From assembly GCA_026874595.1 (NCBI GenBank), contig CM049306.1:56415519-56479518 (forward strand): a DNA stretch of 64,000 nt, in the 5' to 3' direction. The stretch is from Sipunculus nudus. Its lineage: Eukaryota; Annelida; Sipuncula; Golfingiida; Sipunculidae. Both the position numbers and the translations under genes were made by a program. This document shows positions 11,670 to 22,794 of the stretch, in pieces. Within the stretch, counting starts at the first letter, position 1. Every line of letters starts with the position of its first letter. Below the pieces are notes generated by a model. That model was not told the DNA's origin and ran no database searches. It saw nothing but the letters and a program-made list of their open reading frames with translations.

Positions 11670-11957
11670 GTGAGATTTTAATGCAGGGTGTGCTGTTTAA
11701 TGCCTATAATGTTAAACGATATTAGATTATAAACCTATTTACACTATCTGCTACTGTTGAAAGTTGTTTAATCGAAAGATTCTCGCTGTGAACCTTCCAC
11801 AAACTTCAAGCAATAAAAATTATAAAATTATAAATATTTCTGCGTATTGCACATATTGGCAATTAATTTTGTTCCAACATTCATTACGAATGAAAAATGT
11901 AAACGAATTTAAATAATAAATTACTAAAAAATATACTCGGAAATGGTTCAACTATAT

Positions 11958-12169
11958 CAGGGGCGGATCCAGGATTTAGGAAAAGGGGGTGGGGGTGGTC
12001 AAACTCAGGAGGACCAATTAAAACCCTGAAAAAAGGTCCCCAGGTCTGGAAAAGGTGGGGGGGGGGGGGTCCAGGCCGCTTAATTTTGTCTGAAGCCCTT
12101 GAAAAACTTTGTTTCTGATGAAAAAAAGGGGGGGGGGGGACCCCTGCCCCCCCCCTGGATCCGCTTCTG
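11958..12169. mobile_element. MITE with CAGGGGCGGATCC ends in first intron of RBR copy 2
   Basis: The left end CAGGGGCGGATCCAGGATTT and right end CCTGGATCCGCTTCTG are inverted. The interior is rich in G and C runs. It is the same family as 4310-4500 and, more loosely, 25652-25846. Confidence 0.75.
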
Positions 12170-12391
12170 TATATAACATCTTTTAGTCTGTAGCTAGACC
12201 TATCCTATAGAAGATCGTACGTGATCACAGTTGAAAAAAATTATGATTACTTGCCCTAAAATTTAGCGAGACAGTATTAAGACTTTTATTTCATTTTGTC
12301 AACTCAGTTAAGCCATAAGACACTAGGCTCTTTAATGGTACAACGTATAATGTATATTTATTATTAATTCCAGGAAAGCAAAACATTAAAA

Positions 12392-13065
12392 ATGGTGCTC
12401 AAGAAATCGAAAAGAGGCCTCAACAGCGGCAACACATTTCATTTTGGGCGGGAGCTCACTGACAGGAAGCGCCTTGGGGAAAACCAAAACTTAATCGTTA
12501 AACAGTCACGTAACATCAGACACACTGAAGACGAGGCAAAGATCCGCGAAGGAGCTGCAGAACTTGTAGATGACGGGGGCCTGTCAGACGATCACGTGAC
12601 TCAATTCAGGTGGGGAAGGGTTGATACATACTCTGTAGAATACAGTCTGAAGAAAAGAAGACGCTGGTTGGTGCCGGAGCAAATCAAACATGGAATCTCA
12701 AATGGTGAACTGAGGGACAGCGCAGACAAAGTGAAGTTTACCATGGCTGAAAGGAAAACAGTAAGAAGGGGTGAGTTTCAAGGCACCTGGCATACTTACG
12801 TACAGAAGGACTGCCATGGTTACTACGACAGCAGTCTTGACAACGGTCTTGTGCTGCCAACGAGCAAGTACAGTTTTGAAACAGATCTAAAGAAGAAGGG
12901 GGAATTGAGACAACAGAGAGCCAATGATCAAGCTAACTCCAGACCTCCTAAGATTGTACAAAAACACAATGTGCATTTCAGAGGAATCCAGCGTCCAAAC
13001 CAGTTAGGCCGAAAACGAGTTTTAGATCCCGAATTAGAGGAGACCACTCGAACAAGGAACAGAAG
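12392..13065 (+). CDS. RBR copy 2, coding exon 1 (residues 1-224)
   Basis: It follows acceptor attccag at 12373 and ends AG|GTAATA in phase 2. The product is strongly charged, with basic clusters (KKRRR near residue 88) that could act in nuclear import. No known domain is visible. Confidence 0.88.
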
Positions 13066-16000
13066 GTAATACATTTTCAGAAACAAACTTTTAAAGAATG
13101 ACAAAAATACCAAAATAAAGCTACACTCCATATATATATATAGTTTGGAACATGTGTCGGTAATGTTACAACCATTGCACATATAATGGTTTACTTTAGA
13201 ATTTATTTGATTAATTTTACCAAATCCTTCAAACCAAAGTGGTGATTTGACAGTGTAACATGTGGTGAAATGTTGTAGTACTGCTGTGAAAATGGTGTAT
13301 TTTGTTTGTATTTAAGCACACTTAATTTTGAAACTTTGTTTGAATAAAAGCAGAATTGACTGACAACTCATGTTAAGATATGTCAGCTAAATTGAGGTAT
13401 GTATTGATTTGAATAGGCGCCGCCAAGATGACGAGGCAGTGGATGAAACGCCTGTAGTCCATTATGAAATCTGCCGACCTCGGCCTCTAGCAGCTCATTC
13501 ATGCTTACACTCAAGGCATGACATAGAAAAACGATTCAAAACGTACAGCTGGAGCAAATGTAAGTGTTATAAAAACTCAGTATATAATTATGCAATTCTT
13601 ATTTTCAATATGAGAAAGAGTAATACACTTTACTAAAAGAGAAAACCCATCTTTTGAGGAAATATATTCCAGCATTATTTGCCAAAGTAGTATTATTTAT
13701 GAAGGGATGCTTATTGGCACATGTTAGGCCATAAAAATGGTTTGGTTTTCAGGCAATTTTTTTCAGATTTCAATGCGGGCGGGCGATTTTTGTCTTACCT
13801 CTTTTTGTATGTGTCGATAAAAATGCCATACAATCAAGCAAAAACAAAATAATAACAGAAATTGTTTGCTAAACGGGTAAAAGCACTACATAACAAAGGA
13901 ATCTTATCAAAATTTTGTTATTTTAATTTTCTTAAAAGATATGTTCGAGTGGCTGGCTCTAGAAATTAATAAGTTTCTTTTGAAAATCAAAATAAAAATG
14001 TCTGATGCAGGGGATTAAAATTGACCCCTGAGAACCCTACTTTTATTTTTATTTTTTTGGCCTTACTGCAGCTTAAATTAACGTCCTGATTAATGACAAT
14101 ATGTAAATCAGTGTACTTAAATGAAAACCATTATCACTTCTTATTTCTGATGGTTTTTATCGTTTCAGCTTAACAATGCTGCTACAGTTTACACAGAGCA
14201 GAGTATGGTTATTTTGTAAAGAATGCAATACAGTTAATAACGATTTATTGAGTGTAAATAAATAAAGTCGAAAAATATATCCTTGTAATAAGTTTACAGG
14301 TAGATCCACAATTGTAGGACAAATGTACATGTGATTGAAGAAAGATGTAATACATGCTAAAATAAGCTTTATCAAATGTTGTACTATAACTGCTAATACC
14401 ATACTCATTATTTTCACATTGATAAGAAATTACACTTTCAATAATGAAACTTCACTGCATAAATGTTTTACCCTGGCTGATTTTATATACTTGACAGACA
14501 AGGTCGACAAGTCACTGAATAAGACAAAGTCACTGGTGAACAGTTTGACGTGGAGCACCAATGAAACAGCTTATTCTTGTAAGAAACTGAGGGAGGAATG
14601 GGAGGGAGGTGACGGGCTAGGAGAGGAACTGGCGGAGGAAGAATTTGAAAAATTATACGCTGACCTAAGAGAAGACTACGCCATGGAAGACGAGTGCGAA
14701 GAATACCTTATTCGAGAGAACACACGGGCGGCAACGCCATCTTTTGGTGATGTTTTTGAGACCCTCTTGGCAAAAAGCACAGCCAAATCAAAAGTTAACA
14801 AGATCAGAAAAGAGAAAAGGACACCCGGGAAGCAGAAATCACCCAACACAGCAGCTGCCTTCACCTGTGATTATTATGGCAAAGACAACGTGCGTAATAT
14901 TGATGGAAACGATAGTAATAGTTCCGATCCTGAACACGTTGATGTCACAGACGCAGCCGAAAACACTTTCGTGGACACCAGCATCCAGATGCCACGAGAA
15001 GTCGTCCTTCCCACTTCCTTCACGTGCGTTGTGCCTTCAGAAGAAATCATGCCAAAGAACCTCCAATTTTTGTACAACGGATGCTACGCGGAAGGACAGA
15101 GTGTACCAAGGAGATTTGCAATCTCTATCCCAGATGATGACACTTCACAGGACCCACTACAGACAAGTGTCTTGTTTGAGGTGCAGGACAGTAATCATTC
15201 ATCCAATACCGATGGCTCGAAGACAACCCTTAGGTAAATGTGACGGCGATGGAATTTATTATATATGTTATATCCGTATGACATATGCACTGTTTTAAAA
15301 TATATTTTTAACATGTGAAGCGTATAATTATGTGGCAAATAAAAATTCATGATCTATATGAGCATGATTAAAATAGATTACCTTTGCATTTCCCCCAGTG
15401 CCAACCCCTATATAGTTTTCAATCAAATTGAAGCAGTAACTTGATTTTTAGAAATAATATAAAAAGTATGAAGAGAATTCCTCACATTTTATGATTTCAC
15501 CACAATTATCTTCAAGAAACATTACAATGCCATGACCAGTTTTGACGTAGGCTAACACATCAACGAGGTGAAAAAAATTATAAGACTCGAGACGCTTAAA
15601 TGTTAGCGATATATCAGGATAGACCCTACTCGCAAATTATATCTGCACTATATATTGAGAGATAATGGTAAAATACCTTTATTCGAATTTTCTGTTTATC
15701 TACATAATTTTATGCTGCAGTGTGGCTTTACGGGCAACTTCAAACGGTCTCGAAACCCAAGAGATGTTGCAAGAAAAGATAGCGCAGCATGAGGGAGCCG
15801 TCAGTGTGAAGGAAATACTTGTCCAAGCAAAAGAAGTACTGCAGCAGCCAAGGTAAGAGTACGTGTTTAAAATCCTTAATGCCCTTAAAGGTTCAATCCT
15901 AGGTAACAACGGTCTTCAAAAAGAAAAAGGTATTAAGAGTATACTCAGGTCAGAGTGTGTTTGTATAAAAATATGGCTGGTAAGACTCCATATGCATGTA

Positions 16001-18248
16001 TCTATTGACAGGTCAGCATTGCATGGGTGTGTAGACAATGGTGTTTATGTAGACATGTATGTGTTAATAGAGTGACGTGCAAATCATGGAAACGTTTTCT
16101 TTGCAGCCAGGAGGTTTGTGCGTCAAATATTACGACCAGGGTAAGAAGAGGGAAGAAGAAATTTGGAGTTCTAGAAAACATGCGAAGGTGGAACGTGGAA
16201 GCCTGTACACTGTACCAGGCTTATAAAAACCAGACAGAGGAGCTCAGCAAGAAGCAGAAACTGGTAAGACTTTAGATAAAGTTGTTGTCTTAGGAAGTTA
16301 TATGTAATTCATTAAAAGCAGCAACATCGCAATCAGTTTTAGTCTTTTTCACGCTCACGGATTTGTATTCCGATCCTTAGTGGAACAATCACAAGAAAAT
16401 CAACATAGTTTGTTTCTACTACATATTTCCCCTTCGTCTCGCAACCCCCGCAGAACTACTGATCCTGTGCTTTTTCTTCAAACACCTTTGCTTATTAAGT
16501 AGGTGACCAGGCTAGCACGGTGAAAAGCAAAGGGCCAGCAATCATGGTGTGCTGGTGTATACACAGGCAGCTGTACTAAGAGGGCCGGTATCTGTTTGGT
16601 ATTAGTTAATTAGTATCATCTTCCTTACACTATTTAACAGACTTGTATTCCACACTATGACAGCCTTCACATGTACATTTTTTTTTAATCTGTGCTATTC
16701 CATTCAAATATAAAATATGTATGGAGATACAAGGGGACATAAAGTTTTTTTCTGATACACACGCTTACTGACATAGACTTCACTAAAGGAATCCACAACA
16801 TACAGTAAACCACGTCCACTCAATGAATTCTGTGTGAAAAAGCTGGATATTAGCTCACAGTCACATGACATATCGTGTTACAAAGGAAATTCCAAAATGA
16901 GCCACTGAGTTCAGAAAACCGGCATTTTTCCTACAGCGGGTTTTTGGCTGCAAGCAGGAGCAAACATATTCGCTTTAAAATGCTTTGTTCTGTTTTGCGT
17001 GCGTTTTTCATTAGGTTGCGAGTTAATCGCGAAAGATGAAATAGCCCAGGGGCCAAAATCAGTAATATAACCTGAGCAATATGGTCTGTTTTAACTATGG
17101 AGGCTTTAACAGATGCACTAGGCAACAGCATTAAAATTGAAAAAAAAAAAATGCGAATTTATAAATCGTCAATGGTATTTAAATATACCAGGAGATAGTA
17201 CATCTGCATTTTTATTTATGTTTGTTGCCTTAGATGTAATATTCAAAGTATTGATCAATAACATTCAGGTATAAAAAATCGTACATTCAAATACCAACAA
17301 CTATATGCAACTTTAAATAGTAGATTTGTAAATGAATTTTACTGACCAGGAGATACTTGTATTTCTTTAGACTTTATCAGGAATCCTAAACATGTTTTTT
17401 TATGTCTTTGCAGGATCGCATCGGAACACTTGTGCGGTCTCTGTCTGAAATCATGGGCGATTATGAGATTCTGACCGTGTCTCCTGACTGTTGTGACATC
17501 TGCTTTGATAATATCAGGGAAGAGGGAGGTGACACGGTAACTGGAATAGCCATGAAGCCTTGTCTTCACTGGTTCTGTAAGGGGTGTTGGCAACATCATG
17601 TAACAGCGAAGATCGGCCTCGGACAGACAACGATCACGTGTCCAGTGAGTTGCTGTGAAAATCCTTAACTTCGGTTTTGCTGATTTTAAACTGTCAATTT
17701 ATGACTAATTACTATACAAGTGAATATGATCCATCTAGCTGTAAATATGGTTACCTTGCAAACTGATTAATAATGTAACATTTTAAATGATTTATTGACA
17801 ACATTCTTGACAACAAAGATGTGTGACATATATTTGTCCAATTTCTATAGTAATATAATTTGCCTAAATTTTATATAGGGGAAATTTGCATATCTTTGCG
17901 AAACTAAATCATAGTTTTTTTTAATGGTTTAAGTTTCTGCAATTGATTCATAGATTTTAAAGTTTTTATTAATTGATTCATAGTTTTTTTTTCTCGAACT
18001 AGTGATAGTTTTTTAATTTTTTTTCTTTTGTTGCAGGGATATAAGTGTAACACCAAGGTGGACCCAGTAACACTGCAGTGGCTAACCACTAGAGAACAGT
18101 ACCGGCAGCTGGTTGAACGTGACTGGGAGCTGGTTGTTCAGGGCTGTCAAACTTTGAAATGGTGTCCTAACGTCAAATGTGGAAAAATCGTCAGTGCTTT
18201 CGTACAGGGTAAGTCTGCACAGTCCTTCAACTCAGTATTACAGATATG

Positions 18249-18312
<64 letters not shown>

Positions 18313-21300
18313 CTAGCATACTTGCAAGTGAAAACCATAGAAGCTTCTCATTTTAATTATATCTACAATTTATTTTGACGTCCAGGAAGTAAAACTTAAA
18401 ATAAAGGCATTTTTCTATTTACGAAGGAAATGCATATATGTAGCAGCAATCTTTACATAAAAAAAACATACTGGAAAAATTTACGTAAAGTTGATGGTCT
18501 TTTTAGTATCACGTGATAATAGACTTGGCCCCTGCATTGAGTGTGTTTGTGGGCACACGTGGTGCTTCAGCTGTCAACAGGAACCACACTTTCCATGTAC
18601 TTGTGAACAAGCGCAGGTCTACAAGAAACTTCTAAAACAAAATGGTGAGAGTTTTTAAGGAAACTTTACAACTCGCTTTTAAAGGAAATGTTATATTTGC
18701 AAAAAGCAAATTATAGATAATGTGATACATATTGTGTTATAAGTGTTTTTATATGATTTACATTATATGATTTATATATTAGTATATAAATTTTAATTTG
18801 ATGTATTGCTTTTGAAATTTCACATCATTTTTAGGAAGTGTTTAAAAGAATTACTCGTTTAAATATCTGTGAAATATATAACTGAAAAGAAATTTAAATG
18901 AACAGTTTTACTTTAATTGAACTTTGTTAAAAGATTAACATTTTTTATACATTGTTTTCTAATTCACTGACTCATCGGGTCTGGCAAAGAGCTTGTTATT
19001 CAGATTGTTCCTTCAATGGTTTCAGGAGATGAAGGCATGCTTGGCGGCGCACACGTGTATTATGCCAAGGTTAAAAAATGTCCTTCGTGTCACCTTGTAA
19101 TGGAAAAGAATGGAGGGTGCCCCTACATGGCCTGTCGCTGTGGTAACGGATTTTGTTGGGAGTGTCTCGGAAAATGGCAGGACCATCATTATAATATGGG
19201 AAGACATGTATGCCCAAAAGGAAGAGTTGGAGAACAGGTCAGTAATCCTCTTATGTATAATTACTTTACAATGTATTTGACCAAAAAAAAGGTATGGTTT
19301 TCAGGCACTTTTTTCAGAAATTAGTGAAGGCGGGCGGGTTTTTTTTATTACATTTTTGTATGTTTCGATAAAAATGTCATATGATCAGGGAAAAGCATGA
19401 TGATAACATTTTTTTTTCTGAACAGGTCAAAGCACTACAAAACAAAGGAAAACTTATCAAAATTGTATTGTTTTATCTTCTTGAAAGATGAAAATCAAAA
19501 TAATTTTTTTTATGCAGGGGGGGGGGGGGGGATAGGTAAAAATGGACGCGGGCGGTGCCTGAGAACCATATACCTTTTATTTTTCAGGCCTTAACTGCCA
19601 AGGGTTGATCGACAGGAAGCACTCATTTCCAAATATATAAATGGTACTGAGTATTATTGCAAGAAAGCAGTTGGAATATATCATTAAATATTATAAAATA
19701 TTTTCAATCACTATTTAATGGTGCAGCCTCATTCTTACGCAGGTCTATTTTAAGAGTGTTTATTAAACATCATAATTCAGCAGTTTTCCTTAAATTGAAG
19801 CTCTGGACCTATTTCCCATTTAAAATCTTTTCGTAACTATACAGTTAAATCTAAATTATTTTAGTTATTATTTTTGTTATTATTATAATGTTATTATGTT
19901 GTTATCGCCCAGGTGATGGAGTTGTCAGGCGGCCAGTCTCTCAGTCTGTCAGTGCAGTTCTATAAACAGTCTGTTAGACACAGAAGGAGCCGGAAAAAAT
20001 GGAGCAGAGGAAAGTCAAATAGAATTGCTACTAATCTTGCTAGAAAAATAAAGGTAGGAGAATAAAGGTCTTTGTGGAAAATAGATTAACCATTGATTAA
20101 AGAGAGGTAGCAATACTTAAATCTTACTCGGCTGATTTATTAGATGTTATGCACCACTTTAAGCTGATCTGTTTTAGCTGATCGTTTTACCAAATTAATT
20201 CATTAAAAAATGTCGGAATTATTCTTCTCTCAGAATAACGCCAAATAGAAATGTTACCTTTATAGAAGTTATCCTGAAGAAAATAAAAAAAATCATGAGA
20301 AAAGCTTATTGGCCACACGCGAACAAACTGCTGTATAGAATCGCTGCATTATGGTACAGTTTAAAAGGCAAAATTAAAAGCATTTGTTTTATTAATAGTG
20401 AAAGGGGGCAAAAAAGATATTGTTCAAATATTTGGCGTGGTTAATGTTTCAACCCTGTTTAGAAGTTTGTTTGTCCACGCCATGTCGAGAGAGGTCATCT
20501 ATCTAAGACGTCTATTCACAAGGTTCCCCTTCAACATAGTATATACTTCTTTTGTTTCAGTTTGGAAAATTTTGGAACCAAGTTACATCTCACAGTGGGC
20601 CAATAACAGTAAACCATGGAAGGCAGCTTGAACTAACGGATGGTTGTGAGGATGATATATCATTCTTTGAAGACACACACTACTTCACCTACCAGGTATT
20701 CACATACTATAGTCCATTTCACCACCTGCTGTCCACCTGTTTTTTGTAGAAAATTTACTTAAAAGTTTATATTTTCAATATTTTCCAAGAAAACAACATA
20801 TGGAAGTGACAACCTAATATGGCAGTTAAGAATTTTACCATAAATCCACCGTTTATGTTTCACAACATTTTAGTCTCTTTATCATGATCTGGCAGATGTG
20901 GTGTGTCCCTCCATAAGTAGCCATCTTTGTTTTACCTGGTTATATTTTTAGAGTGTTTACATGAGATCATCCAATCAGCAGCTGTCAGCTGAGGCTGTTT
21001 TTGCATGTGACCAATGACCTTGACCGCCATAAGTGGGTCTCATATGTTGTAAAATGTAGACTGATTTCTCATATTTTCAGAAAATTCTGTTACTCAAATA
21101 AGGTATAAGGTAGGTATTTAGCTACCTTATTGAAAATTAGGTTCTGTAATCCTCTCCTCTACACTATAATTGTTTCCCTTGAAATGTACCTAATAAAAAT
21201 TTTCATAGCAAAAAACAGGTGGACATGAGGGGATGAAATGGACTATAATATATGCTGATCTCTTTTACCGATCTTATGGTTATTATATTTTGTTTCAATT

Positions 21301-22490
21301 TTGTACTGCGTGGCATTTGTAACCAAATTAGATAATTATCATACTACCAATCTCAGTACGCTTGGAGACGAATACAAGTTATTCAGCATAGAATTATATT
21401 GTTTTGAACAAGTTGAATATCAAGTTGAATGAGTGTATGTTAATATATCTTACATTTAATAGTGGATATGAATATCGCTGAAAGTAGGTTCATTTGCACA
21501 GACCTGCAACAGTTTAACTTGAGACAATATACTAACAGGACATTTATAGGTTTTCAGAAGGATTTGTCCCGCTCGTTTACTCTTAATCTTGCAGAAAGCA
21601 ATTTTTCCACATTCAATAAATATTGTCTAAACTAGGAAAACAACCTGATTAAAAAAATTGATTTACTGACATGTTAATCGTACGCACAATGGATATCTCC
21701 ATATACATGAATATAGGAAAACTATCTTTTTTTTTCATTCTCAAGTGGGAATTCCAGAAAACTTTCCTTTTCCTTGCCATGCAAGAATTCAAGGAATGAT
21801 ACCCATTTTAAATAGAGATTCTCTAATTATTAATTCTCATTCCAGGTTCATCTCCTGCTTGAGTATTGTGGCGTCGTCTTGTCATGTTGTCCTAAAAAGG
21901 CCCGGCAGATGGCAGCACTAGATGCTTCACTGAGGCTTGAACTGATTGTTACCCGCATTGAAGAGGTAGGACTTGTGTAACATTTTCTCGATCACTTAAC
22001 ACGACCAAACTCTTACTCACTAATGTTTGTTCAGACTGTTACCTAGGAAGTCAGGAATACGTTCCTTTCACAACATTATAATTTACCAGGGTTAAATCAC
22101 CGGCAAAGAAACAACATGAAAAAAATGCAATTTTCTTTGGAGATTATAAAAAGAAAAAGCCATTTCTTCATGTTATACATATATACACATATATATATAA
22201 TATATTAAGAAAAACAATTGAATGACAATAATAATGATAGTAATATATTATAAAATAATGTGATATAATATAATATAATATACCACGCATTCTTTTCTCA
22301 GATCCTGAATGGCCATCCCATAGTGCCACGGGACCAGATTATCCCGACATTACAGAAACTACGGAATCAGGCTGAGACCAGCATGTCCACCATCATCTCA
22401 GCAGCAGGCAGGATGCAGAAGATCATCTCTGCCGGGAATATGAAGAGTTACGAAGAACAGCTGAGTAATCTCCAAAAAGCAACAGCATAA
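12392..22490 (+). CDS. complete Ariadne-like RBR E3 ubiquitin-protein ligase gene (copy 2)
   Basis: Thirteen coding exons sum to 3180 bp (1059 residues plus stop), and every exon phase matches the next. Residues 1-614 have no domain I recognise: charged, with a basic KKRRR stretch and an acidic stretch near 300-345. RING1 uses C641, C644, C664, H666, C669, C672, C690 and C695, the last pair split by an intron. The IBR uses C734, C739, C761, C763, C768, C771, H776 and C781. RING2 starts C813/C816, with the expected catalytic cysteine C826 in the GGC motif, then C831/C833 and FCWEC. Residues 866-1059 are an Ariadne-like helical tail. RBR ligases take ubiquitin from an E2 onto the RING2 cysteine and then pass it to substrate. 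The substrate is unknown. The fold order matches ARIH1/ANKIB1, but the long N-terminus does not, so I give no symbol. The start ATG is the first in its exon, 18 bp after the acceptor. Confidence 0.92.
13417..13559 (+). CDS. RBR copy 2, coding exon 2
   Basis: Enters in phase 2 after gaatag and leaves in phase 1 at aaat|gtaagt. It encodes RRRQDDEAVDETP through FKTYSWSK. No domain recognised. Confidence 0.85.
13744..14036. mobile_element. GGTTTTCAGGCA-family MITE in RBR copy 2 intron
   Basis: The left end GGTTTTCAGGCA and right end CCCCTGAGAACC are inverted. The interior GTCGATAAAAATGCCATAC and GCACTACATAACAAAGGA match the copies at 7712 and 19291. Confidence 0.8.
14498..15233 (+). CDS. RBR copy 2, coding exon 3, acidic then polar
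   Basis: The acceptor is ttgacag at 14497 and the donor AG|GTAAAT. An alternative AG at 14501-14502 would break the frame. It encodes an E/D-rich stretch (GEELAEEEFEKLYADL), a lysine-rich stretch and a polar serine/aspartate region likely to be disordered. Confidence 0.87.
15721..15852 (+). CDS. RBR copy 2, coding exon 4
   Basis: Acceptor atgctgcag, donor AG|GTAAGA. It encodes a predicted amphipathic helix region (LQEKIAQHEGAVSVKEILVQ). Confidence 0.85.
16107..16263 (+). CDS. RBR copy 2, coding exon 5
   Basis: Acceptor tttgcag, donor CTG|GTAAGA, leaving in phase 0. It encodes KKKFGVLENMRRWNVEAC and ends in an E/K-rich stretch that leads to RING1. Confidence 0.85.
17414..17644 (+). CDS. RBR copy 2, coding exon 6, RING1
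   Basis: A phase-0 exon of 77 codons. It carries CCDIC, then CLHWFCKGC, then TCP at the donor cca|gtgagt. This is the E2-binding RING of RBR ligases. Its last zinc ligand (C695) is in the next exon. Confidence 0.95.
18037..18208 (+). CDS. RBR copy 2, coding exon 7, end of RING1 and start of IBR
   Basis: Acceptor ttgttgcag, donor cagg|gtaagt in phase 1. GYKC completes RING1, and LKWCPNVKC is the first IBR zinc pair. The intron after it holds a TA microsatellite at about 18248-18310. Confidence 0.94.
18248..18310. repeat. (TA)n microsatellite in RBR intron
   Basis: About 30 TA units without interruption, between the two IBR exons. Confidence 0.95.
18507..18644 (+). CDS. RBR copy 2, coding exon 8, second half of IBR
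   Basis: Acceptor tttttag, donor aatg|gtgaga. CVCGHTWCFSC and the following H and C give the remaining zinc ligands in the spacing seen in ARIH1. Confidence 0.93.
19026..19237 (+). CDS. RBR copy 2, coding exon 9, RING2 with catalytic cysteine
   Basis: Acceptor gtttcag, donor cag|gtcagt. It encodes CPSCHLVMEKNGGCPYMAC and then GFCWECLGKW. The TGC codon at 19118-19120 is the predicted ubiquitin-accepting cysteine (C826). Confidence 0.95.
19291..19574. mobile_element. GGTTTTCAGGCA-family MITE, intact ends
   Basis: The left end GGTATGGTTTTCAGGCAC is inverted in the right end GTGCCTGAGAACCATATACC. It lies 53 bp after the donor of the RING2 exon. Confidence 0.85.
19913..20053 (+). CDS. RBR copy 2, coding exon 10, basic linker
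   Basis: A phase-0 exon of 47 codons, acceptor gcccag and donor aag|gtagga. It encodes a strongly basic segment (RHRRSRKKWSRGKSNR). Confidence 0.85.
20561..20695 (+). CDS. RBR copy 2, coding exon 11
   Basis: A phase-0 exon of 45 codons, acceptor ttgtttcag and donor cag|gtattc. It encodes FFEDTHYFTYQ at its end. The copy-1 counterpart is 17 codons shorter. A MITE begins only 11 bp after this donor. Confidence 0.87.
20707..21248. mobile_element. MITE with ~42-bp terminal inverted repeats, TA-flanked
   Basis: The left end CTATAGTCCATTTCACC through GTCCACCTGTTTTTTG is inverted at the right as CAAAAAACAGGTGGAC through GAAATGGACTATAA. TA lies on both sides (20705-20706 and 21249-21250), which fits a Tc1/mariner-type target. 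The interior has no coding frame. Confidence 0.8.
21846..21965 (+). CDS. RBR copy 2, coding exon 12, Ariadne-like helix
   Basis: A phase-0 exon of 40 codons, acceptor attccag and donor gag|gtagga. VHLLLEYCGVVLSCC recalls the helix after RING2 in ANKIB1-type proteins. Confidence 0.9.
22302..22490 (+). CDS. RBR copy 2, terminal coding exon
   Basis: Acceptor ttctcag, 62 codons plus TAA. Helical, ends SNLQKATA. Confidence 0.9.
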   Translation: MLNGHPIVPRDQIIPTLQKLRNQAETSMSTIISAAGRMQKIISAGNMKSYEEQLSNLQKATA

Positions 22491-22788
22491 ACACCGCCGT
22501 CACACCCATGAAATGTTTCTCTCAGGGCCGGCGAAATGTAGGCCTATTGATTTATCTGTCGATACAAGAGGGTGCTTACGAGGCGACACGGGGTGATACT
22601 CGATATGAACAGTTTTCCCGATATTCCAGTCAATTTAAACATGTTCACATAAAAATGCATGAGTGCAATCGTTGAGATTGCTGTTCACTGAAAATGAACA
22701 TAAATGCCGTGATAAAGGCCCCTAAGAAACTGTGCATTTATTGATATAAATTACATTTTTTTTATTTATTCTGACATATATCCAACAA

Positions 22789-22794
22789 AATAAA
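22789..22794 (+). promoter_or_regulatory. candidate polyadenylation signal of RBR copy 2
   Basis: An AATAAA about 300 bp after the stop codon. An open frame at 22796-23119 follows it, but it has no domain and falls where copy 1 shows related 3' noncoding sequence. Confidence 0.5.
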
